NCBI RefSeq assembly: GCF_000378385.1
Contig: NZ_KB899668.1
Coordinates: forward strand, 112,370 to 176,369
Direction: 5' to 3'
DNA: 64,000 nt
From: Paenibacillus daejeonensis DSM 15491
GTDB lineage: Bacteria > Bacillota > Bacilli > Paenibacillales > Paenibacillaceae
Part shown: one piece after another, positions 1-8,284 of the stretch
Numbering within the stretch: the stretch's first letter is position 1
Layout: each line of letters starts with the position of its first letter
Made by a program: the position numbers and the translations under genes
The notes under the pieces: generated by a model
Databases searched by the model: none
The model's input: the letters and a program-made list of their open reading frames with translations, nothing else
Told to the model about the DNA's origin: nothing

Positions 1-118
1 CTCCAACGAAAGTTTCTTGCCTTACAGCCGCCTCAACCGCTCCACCTGACGCTCCAACGAAAGTTTCTTGCCTTACAGCTACCTCAACCGCTCCGGCCGG
101 TGCGCCAGCGAAACTTTA
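1..118. repeat. Short tandem repeat, two full units plus a degenerate third
   Basis: A unit of about 51-53 bp starts at 1 and again at 52. Both copies share the core CTCCAACGAAAGTTTCTTGC, then CTTACAG, then CCTCAACCGCTCC. A diverged third start (CCAGCGAAACTTTAG) begins near 105. Each unit contains the small palindrome GAAAGTTTC. The stretch 1-247 holds no gene I can support. The array may extend left of the window. Its role is unknown; it lies about 130 bp upstream of the hybrid kinase gene. Confidence 0.75.
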
Positions 119-247
119 GATTCTCTATTTATCCGGTTGAAATAGCTTCACAGAATTCTCATCCAAAGCCTTGCCTAACAGGGGGATAACAGCTAAGCTA
201 GAAGAGGTGAATGAGTAAATTAACCATAAAGGACGGTAACCGGGAGA

Positions 248-3004
248 ATGTTTAAGAAATTAAAATGGGGTATACGCGCCAAAATTATTTTTGGCTACAC
301 CGTTGTCATCCTATTCTTGACTATAGCCATATTATTGGTAGGCAGCCAACTGACCGCGCTACAGAAGGAAATTGACTATATTGCGGACCATGATATTGAA
401 GTTCATGACCTGACCAATCGGCTGGAGCGCCACATGCTCAACCTGGAGACGGGTCAGCGCGGGTACATGATAACCGGCAGGAACAGTTATCTTGAACCTT
501 ACAACAGATCCAAATCCAACTGGGAGCAGGACTACAACCTGTTGCATTCGTTGATTGGAGACAATGAGAAGCAGCAGATCACGCTTGAAGCCATTAAGGC
601 GGGGTTTGTTGAATGGATCAGCACCGTCGGCGATCCCAGCATTGCAATGAAGGAGCAGCAGAATGATGAGGGGGTCGCGAGCTTCTTCATCACTGATCCC
701 GGCAAGCGGATCGTGGATCAGTCGAGGGAGAAATTCAGTAGCTTCCGTTCTGAGGAGCGCGCGTTGACCAATGCACGTACAGAAAGTCTCGGTCAGCAAA
801 ATATGTGGCTGCAGATTACACTATACACTGCACTGGTTATTGTATCCGCATTGGCACTGGCCATTGCCTTTACAGTATCCGGCAGTATCGTACGCGCTAT
901 TCGTGAAATCAATAACGCGGTGCGGCTCATGGCTTCACCCGAAGGCGATATGAGCAGTCGCATTACAGTAAACACCCGCGATGAAATCTATGAGCTGGTG
1001 AACTCCACGAATGGTTTGCTGGATAATGTCGAGCAGTCTCAATGGTTGCAGGTTAAAGTAACCGAGTTAATCAGTGAGCATCAAAGCGAGACCGATATAA
1101 CAGGGCTGTCGCAGTCCTTTGTAAACCGGATTTCGGAATTGCTGGATGCGTCTTATGGCGTGTTGTACTTGCGTAAACGCAACAAGAACGGTGACGAGAT
1201 GATGGTCCGCCAGGCTGCTTACGCCATTCCTGCGGGATCCCAGGCACCTGAAGCTTTTGCGTTCGGTGAAGGACTGGTCGGCCAAGCGGCCAAGGATAAA
1301 CGAATCTTCCAGATCTCTGATGTGCCTTCCCATTATTATCGAATTACGTCGGGTTTGGGCGAATCTCAGCCGCAGCATCTGATTGTAGCGCCTTCCTGCT
1401 TTGAGAATGAAGTGGTAGCTATTGTCGAGCTGGCTTCGTTCATGCCGTTCAACGAACAGGAGCGCGAGCTGCTGTCGAAGACGATGGAGTCCTTTGGAGC
1501 GATTATCAACAGCGCGGCGAGCCGTCAGGAGATCGAGGAATTGCTGCAGGAATCGCAGACCTTAACCGAAGAGCTGCAATCGCAGTCAGAAGAACTGCAA
1601 GCTCAGCAGGAAGAAATGCGCGTTACAAACGAGCAATTGGAAGAGCAGAATCGCCTGGCCGAGCTGAAGTCGCAGGAGCTGGAGAAGATCAGCAAGGCGC
1701 TGGAGGCCAATGCCGAGCAGCTCAAACAGAGCTCTCGCTACAAATCCGAATTCCTGGCCAATATCTCGCATGAGCTGCGTACGCCGCTCAACAGTATGTT
1801 GATTCTCTCTCAGATTCTTTCGGAGAATCAGAGTAACCATCTCGACAAGGATGAGCAAAAATACGCAACGGTTATTCATTCAGCAGGCGAGGACTTATTA
1901 AATCTAATTAATGATATTTTGGACCTGTCAAAAGTAGAGGCTGGCAAATTGGATATTGTTATGGAGGAAATGAGCGTAACAGAGCTTACTTCTTTGTTGA
2001 TGCATCAGTTTGAGAAGACCTCCGAACAGAAGGCGCTGGATTTTCATGTTGAAGTGGCGCCGGACTCCGATGAAATTTTCTATACCGACAGTCAGCGGCT
2101 CCATCAGATTATGAAAAATCTGTTGTCTAACGCATTTAAATTCACCGAGCAAGGCTCCGTGACATTTGCTGTGCGGAAGGCAAAAGAGGAAGAGATCCAG
2201 ACTCACCTGCCAACTCAGGCCGGTCGGACGGTGCTTGCCCTCCGCGTGACAGATACAGGAATCGGCATTGCCAAGGATAAGCAAGCCTTGATCTTCGAAG
2301 CCTTCCAGCAAGCGGATGGCACGACCAGCCGCAAGTATGGGGGCACGGGTCTAGGATTGTCGATCTGTCGGGAGCTGACAACATTGCTCGGCGGTACAAT
2401 GACAATTAAGAGCGAACCGGATGAGGGTAGCACCTTTACGGTGTATATACCTAGCATGGAGCCCAATTACGAGGGTCAGCGCCAAGTGGCAGCAGGCGAA
2501 CAGTTAGCCACCGCGCAATCGAATGCGGCGGTCTCACAGGAAAGCGAAGAGAGGAATCTGTCCCGCAAACAAGCGAATGAGCCGATGGAAGAACCACAAG
2601 AGGAAGAATTGTCTACTATCGAGGGCTTGCAGGTGCTTGTGGTTGATGACGACGAGCGCAATATATTTGCCTTGACGAATTCCTTGGAACGCGAGGGATT
2701 ACGGATTCATGCTGCACGCAACGGTCAGGAAGCACTGGATGCGCTCGCGACAGAGCAGGGGATCGCGCTGGTGCTGATGGACATTATGATGCCTGTCATG
2801 GATGGATATACGGCAATTCGCAAAATCCGCGAACAGCCGGAGCACGTGAATCTACCGATTATTGCCCTGACTGCCAAGGCGATGAAGGAAGACCGCGATC
2901 GCTGCCTGGAAGCGGGAGCTTCTGATTATATTAGCAAACCGGTGGATTTGCGCAGATTACTGTCTATGATTCGGGTATGGCTTTCCAAGCAGGCCGGACG
3001 ATGA
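248..3004 (+). CDS. Hybrid sensor histidine kinase (CHASE3-HAMP-GAF-HisKA-HATPase-REC)
   Basis: A membrane-bound hybrid kinase of 918 aa. A transmembrane helix at about 13-35 and a second at about 188-210 bracket an extracellular CHASE3-like sensor containing LETGQRGYMITG. HAMP follows (about 212-265), then a GAF-like domain (about 280-425), a Glu/Gln-rich coiled coil (about 428-500) and HisKA with phospho-acceptor His508 in NISHELRTPLN. The HATPase shows DTGIGI and GGTGLGLSICREL. The C-terminal receiver carries VLVVDDD and the phospho-acceptor Asp845 in LVLMDIMMPVMDGY. So it can autophosphorylate and pass phosphate to its own receiver; output to an unlinked regulator or phosphotransfer protein is inference. 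Its stop overlaps the start of the CheR-like gene (ATGA), so the two are translationally coupled. The SD GGGAG sits almost on the ATG, with AAAGGA further upstream, so initiation context is poor. The signal sensed is unknown. Confidence 0.93.
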   Translation: MFKKLKWGIRAKIIFGYTVVILFLTIAILLVGSQLTALQKEIDYIADHDIEVHDLTNRLERHMLNLETGQRGYMITGRNSYLEPYNRSKSNWEQDYNLLHSLIGDNEKQQITLEAIKAGFVEWISTVGDPSIAMKEQQNDEGVASFFITDPGKRIVDQSREKFSSFRSEERALTNARTESLGQQNMWLQITLYTALVIVSALALAIAFTVSGSIVRAIREINNAVRLMASPEGDMSSRITVNTRDEIYELVNSTNGLLDNVEQSQWLQVKVTELISEHQSETDITGLSQSFVNRISELLDASYGVLYLRKRNKNGDEMMVRQAAYAIPAGSQAPEAFAFGEGLVGQAAKDKRIFQISDVPSHYYRITSGLGESQPQHLIVAPSCFENEVVAIVELASFMPFNEQERELLSKTMESFGAIINSAASRQEIEELLQESQTLTEELQSQSEELQAQQEEMRVTNEQLEEQNRLAELKSQELEKISKALEANAEQLKQSSRYKSEFLANISHELRTPLNSMLILSQILSENQSNHLDKDEQKYATVIHSAGEDLLNLINDILDLSKVEAGKLDIVMEEMSVTELTSLLMHQFEKTSEQKALDFHVEVAPDSDEIFYTDSQRLHQIMKNLLSNAFKFTEQGSVTFAVRKAKEEEIQTHLPTQAGRTVLALRVTDTGIGIAKDKQALIFEAFQQADGTTSRKYGGTGLGLSICRELTTLLGGTMTIKSEPDEGSTFTVYIPSMEPNYEGQRQVAAGEQLATAQSNAAVSQESEERNLSRKQANEPMEEPQEEELSTIEGLQVLVVDDDERNIFALTNSLEREGLRIHAARNGQEALDALATEQGIALVLMDIMMPVMDGYTAIRKIREQPEHVNLPIIALTAKAMKEDRDRCLEAGASDYISKPVDLRRLLSMIRVWLSKQAGR

Positions 3005-3867
3005 ACGAGAACAAGCCACCCTCTCAGCAGCCCATGGAGGAGCAGGGAAGCTCCCGGCTGGAACAGTTGGAGCTGGAGCTGCTGCTTGAAGGTCTGTATC
3101 GAATGTATGGTTACGACTACCGTAATTATGTTCGTAATTCGGTAGCGAGGAGAGTGAAATTGCGGCTGGGCGCGGAGCGTTTGCCGACGATTACGGCTCT
3201 GCTGGATCGGGTGCTGCACGATCCTGCCACTGCCCAACGGCTGATGCAGGACTTCTCGATTCCTGTAACGGAGATGTTTCGCGATCCACTGTTCTTCTAC
3301 GCGTTCCGTACCAAGGTCATTCCCCAGCTGCGCCGATTGCCTGAAGTACGGATCTGGCATGCCGGTTGTTCCAGCGGGGAAGAGGTTTATTCCATGGCCA
3401 TCCTCCTGGAGGAAGAAGGTCTGCTGTCCAAAACCAAAATCTACGCAACAGATATTAACGAAACGATGCTGGAACGCGCCCGTACGGGCGCTTTTCCGCT
3501 TAATCGTATGCAGGCGTATACGACCAACTATATCCGTTCCGGTGGAATGCGAGAATTCTCATCCTACTACGATAGCGATCAGGTGCATGCTCATTTTAAT
3601 CCAGAGCTGATCCAGCATGCGTTGTTTGTTCACCATAATCTAGTGACAGACCGTTCCTTCAATGAATTCCATGTGATTGTGTGCCGCAATGTCATGATCT
3701 ATTTTGATTTAGAGCTGCAATCCAGGGTCCACGACCTGTTCTATGAATCGCTTGCTCCGTCTGGCATTCTTGCATTAGGCAGCAAAGAATCGCTGATGCT
3801 CTCGCAACATCGTCAGAATTATCGAGAGCTGGATGGGAGTCAGAAAATCTATCAAACCCGCAAATAA
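3001..3867 (+). CDS. cheR: CheR-family protein-glutamate O-methyltransferase
   Basis: SAM-dependent methyltransferase of the CheR family, 288 aa from ATG 3001. That start overlaps the kinase stop and is preferred to an in-frame ATG at 2977. The N-terminal helical CheR domain (about 20-75) is followed by the SAM-binding motif HAGCSSGEEVYS and a C-terminal CRNVMIYFD segment typical of the family. Classical CheR methylates glutamates of chemoreceptors. No chemoreceptor, cheB or cheW lies nearby. CheR homologues paired with large hybrid kinases are common in soil bacteria and probably act on non-chemotaxis signalling; that part is inference. The operon ends here, with a 154-bp gap before dps. Confidence 0.9.
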   Translation: MNENKPPSQQPMEEQGSSRLEQLELELLLEGLYRMYGYDYRNYVRNSVARRVKLRLGAERLPTITALLDRVLHDPATAQRLMQDFSIPVTEMFRDPLFFYAFRTKVIPQLRRLPEVRIWHAGCSSGEEVYSMAILLEEEGLLSKTKIYATDINETMLERARTGAFPLNRMQAYTTNYIRSGGMREFSSYYDSDQVHAHFNPELIQHALFVHHNLVTDRSFNEFHVIVCRNVMIYFDLELQSRVHDLFYESLAPSGILALGSKESLMLSQHRQNYRELDGSQKIYQTRK

Positions 3868-3928
3868 TGGTGGTTCAAAACCATTGAATGTATAAACACC
3901 AGGCCGTCTCCGCATCCTAGTTCTGACT

Positions 3929-3954
3929 GTTTGAGCAGTTGTGTGCAGGGGTAA
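3929..3954 (+). promoter_or_regulatory. Candidate sigma-B-like general stress promoter of dps
   Basis: GTTTGA (3929-3934), a 14-bp spacer and GGGTAA (3949-3954) resemble the Bacillus sigma-B consensus GTTTAA-N12-14-GGGTAT. Position fits: about 68 bp upstream of the dps start, and dps is a classic sigma-B target in Bacillus. Whether this organism has sigma-B is not known from the window. Confidence 0.4.
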
Positions 3955-4021
3955 TATTCGCTTAGATAAGGAACAGTACCTGTACTTGTCAATACAGACT
4001 TACAAAAGGAGCGCGATTGGA

Positions 4022-4492
4022 ATGGCAACGAAAGCACCGACAAAAAAATCACAAGCCACTGAAGTGATTGATCATCTGAATAAGCAGGTAGCTAACTGGA
4101 GTGTCATGTACATGAAGCTCCATCATTTCCACTGGTATGTCAAAGGCCCTAACTTCTTCGCACTGCATGCCAAGTTCGAGGAACTGTATGAAGAGGCTAC
4201 TCTAATTATGGACGAGCTGGCGGAGAGAGTGCTCACCATTGGGGGCAGCCCGGTATCAACATTGAAGGAACAGTTGTCCCTGTCTTCCATCAAGGAAGCA
4301 TCAGGTCGTGAAAAGGATGCCAATGCAATGCTCCAGGCCATCATTGATGACTTTACAGTTCTGGCCGAGGAATGCAAAGCAGGCGCTGAATTGGCGGAAG
4401 AGGCCGGTGACGAGCCGACAGCCGACATGCTGATTGGCCGTACAGAGTCGATTGAGAAAAACATTTGGATGCTCAAAGCCGCACAGGGCTAA
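4022..4492 (+). CDS. dps: Dps/ferritin-like DNA-binding stress protein
   Basis: Mini-ferritin of 156 aa that would assemble as a dodecamer, oxidise and store iron, and protect DNA from peroxide. The diagnostic ferroxidase region is present: HHFHWYVKGPNFFALHAKF followed by EELYEEATLIMDELAERV, supplying the His, Asp and Glu ligands shared between subunits. The Lys-rich N-terminus (MATKAPTKKSQ) is typical of tails that contact DNA. ATG 4022 is chosen because it follows AAAAGGAGCG at correct spacing; the reading frame extends upstream to 3941 but without a ribosome site. Monocistronic, with its own terminator. Confidence 0.93.
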   Translation: MATKAPTKKSQATEVIDHLNKQVANWSVMYMKLHHFHWYVKGPNFFALHAKFEELYEEATLIMDELAERVLTIGGSPVSTLKEQLSLSSIKEASGREKDANAMLQAIIDDFTVLAEECKAGAELAEEAGDEPTADMLIGRTESIEKNIWMLKAAQG

Positions 4493-4510
4493 ATCATACA
4501 AGCAGGACAG

Positions 4511-4536
4511 GAGGACCGCTGAGGCGGTCCTCTTTG
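4511..4536 (+). terminator. Rho-independent terminator of dps
   Basis: AGGACCGC and GCGGTCCT pair around a TGAG loop, followed by a short T-rich run (TCTTTGT). Confidence 0.85.
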
Positions 4537-4540
4537 TCGT

Positions 4541-4901
4541 TCAGGAGTCGCAAACTCTCTTGTGGAGTATAGACCCCAAATTACACAGGTCTGGCTGTTC
4601 TTATCTGTAAGCGTTACCAGATTCAAGAGTTCGATTTTTGTTTGTTTTGTATAGGTAAAAAGTCCCTTTCTATGTCGATAAAAAGGAAATAGACTATTTG
4701 GTATAGAAATATTTATATCTTGACGAACTCTATATTATAGTCCAAATTAGGTGTTCTTCACCGAATCACTCCCCATTTCATTGGACAACCGCTACAGTAG
4801 TCGTTGAAGCTTACTTGTGCCAAGTTGCCCTGCCATTCCACTACACAATGTACCTTTAAGCAGGAATATAACGAAACCACATAAAGGGTTAAGGCAAAAA
4901 T
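4541..4901. other. AT-rich intergenic region upstream of the subtilase gene
   Basis: About 360 bp without a supportable gene. It holds a cre-like site (4606-4619) and an AT-rich stretch (about 4630-4750) with several TATA-like hexamers, but no well-spaced -35/-10 pair that I would call. Confidence 0.6.
4606..4619 (+). promoter_or_regulatory. Candidate CcpA catabolite-responsive element (cre)
   Basis: TGTAAGCGTTACCA matches the Bacillus cre consensus TGWAANCGNTNWCA at 13 of 14 positions. It lies 283 bp upstream of the secreted subtilase and downstream of the dps terminator, so the subtilase is the only plausible target. Carbon repression of extracellular proteases is established in Bacillus; its use here is inference. 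Confidence 0.5.
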
Positions 4902-7808
4902 ATGACCATACATACGAAGGATCATAAAAAGCAGTCGCATCATGCGGCTCGCATAGCGGATGTCCGGGTATCGGACCGCCGAACGGCCAAGCTGCGTCTC
5001 TGGCGCCGCATGATGCTGTGCGCGTTCGCTGCGCTGCTGCTGGCCCTGACCCTTCATCTGCCTGCTGGAGCACCAGGCTCGGAAGCTGCAGTCCGGACGC
5101 TGGCGGACGGGTTGGCTGCCGAGGAGCCTGACAGCTGGCTGGTCAAGTGGCACGACCCCTTGCAGATGAGTCAGCTTCGGGGAACCGAGCTGATTCGCAG
5201 GCAGCATGAGGCTGCAGTCGATGTGGTCCGTCCCAAAGCCGGAGTCGACCGCGAGAAATGGCTGCAAAAGCTTCGAGCACTGCCGGAGATTGAGTATGTC
5301 CACCCAAATGGCAAGGTTCGCACGCTGGCTATGCCTGTGACAGTCGATCCTGAGCTGACGAAGCAGCATTATCTGGACCAAATCCGCGTAAAGCCCGTAT
5401 GGGAAAGCGGATATACCCGTTCTGATCTCACGATTGCTATCGTTGATACGGGCATTGATCTGCAGCATCCTGATCTGGCTGGCAATCTGGTCGAAGGCAT
5501 CAACCTGATTAAACCCGGCTCACCGCCCCAGGATGACAATGGGCACGGAACCGGTGTCGCTGGCGTGTTGGCAGCTGTAGGCAATAACGGACAGGGAGTT
5601 TCCGGCATCCTGCATCAGGCAAGAATTATGCCCATCAAGGCATTGGATTACGAAGGGTATAGCGAAGAAGACCGACTGGGCGAAGGCATTCTGCATGCCG
5701 TGCGCAACGGAGCCAAAATTGTTGTGTTGTCAGTGGGATTGTATCGCTATTCCCCCTATATGAGCGACATCGTGGCATTAGCCGAGAGACAAGGCGTCCT
5801 GCTCGTAGGCGCTGCTGGCAATGATGGACTCATCTATGGAGATAAGGCTGCGGTGAAATATCCGGCCGGTTATCCTACCGTGCTGGCAGTAGGAGGGGCA
5901 ACCCATGACAATCAGGTGGAGCCTCGTTCCAATCCCGGTCCGGAAATGGATATCGTCGCACCTTGGCGGGTGTATACAACCAAGCTAGGCGGTGGCTACA
6001 AGCATGACGAAGGGACGTCGCTGGCTGCGCCCCAGGCTGCAGGAGTCGCTGCATTGCTGTGGGCGAAATATCCGGAGCTGAAGCCATATCAGGTGCGCCA
6101 GCTGTTGCGCCAGTCTGCCAAGGATATCGGGCCCGCTGGTTGGGATTCAGCCACGGGCTACGGTTTGCTGCAGGCGGACAAAGCGATGAGTATTCGCTAC
6201 AATCCTGATCCGGCAGAGCCGAATAACAGTCGCGCGCAAGCTTATCCATTTCCCTTGCAGACGCAGCTGAGCGGGGTGCTGGATCAGGGCTCAGACAGGG
6301 ATTGGTTTGTCATCGATGCTCCGTACGATGGTAAGCTGACCATTCTGTTTCAAGGTCTGACCTCCCCTGGGGAACCTATGCCTCCGGTCGTCATCAGTCA
6401 TCATGATGGCGAAGCTATAGTGGATGACGAGCGGGTAAAGATCGGTACTAAAACCGCCGAATTTCTTGTTCAAAAGGGGAAAAACTATATTGAGCTCAAG
6501 CTTGAGGAAGGTGGTTCAGAGGGCGTACTTCCCTATCTGATCACATCGGAATTCCGGATGAATCCGGATCCCTACGAAGTAAATGACAAGAGCTACCAAG
6601 CCTATACCTTGGTACCGCAAAGCCAGGAAATTACCGGCAACTTTCATCAAACGGGTGATTATGACTGGTTTGCTGTGACATTTACGCAGGGAGGCAAGCT
6701 GAAGCTGAAAGTGAGCACGGATACCGTGCGCATTGATCCGCGCATCGCCATTCAGCGAGCGGGTGATCCGTTATTGGAGATTGATGAGCATGGAGATGGA
6801 CACGACGAGGAGTCGCCATCCTTGACGATTACTCCGGGCAAATATTATATCCGAATCAATAATGCGGCAGCAGCTGAAGCCAGTCCAGTCGTTGGCACCT
6901 ATACCCTAACCTTTGACTATTTGACTGAATACGATGATCCCAACGAGCCCAATAACAGGGTTTATGAGGCAACCACCATTCGCTCCGGTACGGAATATGT
7001 TGGCGTTATTCATCAAGCGGATGACGTCGATTGGTTCCAGATCCGGGTAAACGAAGACAGTATTCTAAAATTGCAGGTAGAGGATATACCAGCCAGCAGA
7101 TCGTTAACTCTGGAACTGTTTGACCGTACGCAAACTCCTATTCGTTCCATGCGATCCAAGGATCAACAGCAATCGCTGAACATGGAGCAGAAGTTGCAAG
7201 CAGGTCAGTATTTCATTAAAATCTCTGCAGATGCTGCATTTAATCATCAATTTTACCGATTCAAAGTAGAGCAAGACGAATTGCTTGGTGGCTTCCGCGA
7301 TATACAGGAGCATTGGGCAGCGGCTGCTATTGTTTCTTTGCATGATCGGAACATTATCGGTGGCTACGGGGATGACCGCTTCAAGCCAGCTAATCCAGTT
7401 ACGCGTGCTGAAGCGGCCACCATGCTGGTAAGGGCCTATCGGCCGGTTGGGGGGCAAGCCTCTGACTTCAAGGATGTTCAGAGCGTTCACTGGGCTTACG
7501 GTTCCATTATGACAGCCGCCGGCCAAGGATGGGTGTCCGGGTATCCCGGAGGCTCATATCGGCCGGAGCAGCCCATCAGCCGCTCCGAAATGGCGGCCAT
7601 GCTGAGAGGGGCCATGGGCATCCCTGCAGTGTCATCGACGGTTGCGCCATTTTCTGATGTGGAGGCGGGACATTGGTCGGCACCGACATTGACGGCGCTC
7701 AAGCAGGCTGGGTGGATTACCGGATTTCCGGGTAATGTCTTTTATCCTGGGCAGCAGGCCAGTCGTGCCGAATTTGCAGCGCTTCTGCATCGGGCGCTAA
7801 CCCCTTGA
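4902..7808 (+). CDS. Cell-surface subtilisin-family serine protease with PPC-like repeats and three SLH domains
   Basis: Secreted S8 peptidase of 968 aa. A long basic N-region is followed by a hydrophobic signal core (about 36-55) and a prodomain-like segment (about 60-140). The catalytic triad is intact: Asp182 (IAIVDTGID), His215 (NGHGTGVAG) and Ser373 (EGTSLAAPQAAG). Three pre-peptidase C-terminal-like modules follow (about 435-530, 545-650, 660-770), recognisable by recurring DPxEPNN and DxDWF motifs. Three SLH domains close the protein (about 796-838, 857-900, 915-965), two with TRAE/SRAE motifs. It should be exported, matured and held on the wall polymer made by the csaB/tagO genes of this window. 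The upstream cre-like site suggests catabolite control. Substrate unknown. The ribosome site is weak (TTAAGG). Confidence 0.93.
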   Translation: MTIHTKDHKKQSHHAARIADVRVSDRRTAKLRLWRRMMLCAFAALLLALTLHLPAGAPGSEAAVRTLADGLAAEEPDSWLVKWHDPLQMSQLRGTELIRRQHEAAVDVVRPKAGVDREKWLQKLRALPEIEYVHPNGKVRTLAMPVTVDPELTKQHYLDQIRVKPVWESGYTRSDLTIAIVDTGIDLQHPDLAGNLVEGINLIKPGSPPQDDNGHGTGVAGVLAAVGNNGQGVSGILHQARIMPIKALDYEGYSEEDRLGEGILHAVRNGAKIVVLSVGLYRYSPYMSDIVALAERQGVLLVGAAGNDGLIYGDKAAVKYPAGYPTVLAVGGATHDNQVEPRSNPGPEMDIVAPWRVYTTKLGGGYKHDEGTSLAAPQAAGVAALLWAKYPELKPYQVRQLLRQSAKDIGPAGWDSATGYGLLQADKAMSIRYNPDPAEPNNSRAQAYPFPLQTQLSGVLDQGSDRDWFVIDAPYDGKLTILFQGLTSPGEPMPPVVISHHDGEAIVDDERVKIGTKTAEFLVQKGKNYIELKLEEGGSEGVLPYLITSEFRMNPDPYEVNDKSYQAYTLVPQSQEITGNFHQTGDYDWFAVTFTQGGKLKLKVSTDTVRIDPRIAIQRAGDPLLEIDEHGDGHDEESPSLTITPGKYYIRINNAAAAEASPVVGTYTLTFDYLTEYDDPNEPNNRVYEATTIRSGTEYVGVIHQADDVDWFQIRVNEDSILKLQVEDIPASRSLTLELFDRTQTPIRSMRSKDQQQSLNMEQKLQAGQYFIKISADAAFNHQFYRFKVEQDELLGGFRDIQEHWAAAAIVSLHDRNIIGGYGDDRFKPANPVTRAEAATMLVRAYRPVGGQASDFKDVQSVHWAYGSIMTAAGQGWVSGYPGGSYRPEQPISRSEMAAMLRGAMGIPAVSSTVAPFSDVEAGHWSAPTLTALKQAGWITGFPGNVFYPGQQASRAEFAALLHRALTP

Positions 7809-7823
7809 GGAAGGAGCATCACA

Positions 7824-8075
7824 GTGAACCGTAGCACTCTTACATCATCAGTGGGCATCGACGGATTATTGTCACTCACGATCGCACTGCTCAGCATTAC
7901 GTTTGCGTGGTATGTCGTCCAAGGCATTAATATAGACAAGTGGGTGAAACAGCCCCGCGGGCCGCAAGCCAGGATGCTCCAAGTGCTCTTGGCTGTTGTC
8001 CTCGGGCATGGGCTTGCCCGTTTTATTGTAGACTACATGGAATGGACAAGAATGCTGCGGTGGATTGTCGAATAA
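7824..8075 (+). CDS. DUF1146 family membrane protein (YwzB-like)
   Basis: Small protein of 83 aa with two hydrophobic helices (about 12-31 and 51-68). The sequence SITFAWYVVQGINIDKW is characteristic of the DUF1146/YwzB family. The GTG start follows GGAAGGAGCATCACA at good spacing, 16 bp after the subtilase stop. In many Bacillales this gene lies between the ATP synthase operon and murA; here murA follows but ATP synthase genes do not precede it, so the left side of the block is rearranged. Function unknown. Confidence 0.85.
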   Translation: MNRSTLTSSVGIDGLLSLTIALLSITFAWYVVQGINIDKWVKQPRGPQARMLQVLLAVVLGHGLARFIVDYMEWTRMLRWIVE

Positions 8076-8204
8076 CATGCGTTAAAAAGGTCAACAATGG
8101 GTAATACATGACGGAACGAGATGAATCGGCTTTCCAGAAGCCTTGGAATTCACGCCGTTCCTGCACATCGTGTCGAATGATGCGGACAGGAAAATAAAAA
8201 GCGC

Positions 8205-8234
8205 TTGTCGATGAGAGTTAAGAAATGGTATGAT
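8205..8234 (+). promoter_or_regulatory. Candidate sigma-A promoter of murA
   Basis: TTGTCG (8205-8210), an 18-bp spacer and TATGAT (8229-8234). The predicted transcript would have a leader of about 45 nt before the murA ATG. Confidence 0.6.
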
Positions 8235-8284
8235 TGAGTTTGTTGTGTGAATTTTGCTTTGACAGCGCGCGGGGGGAATAATTA

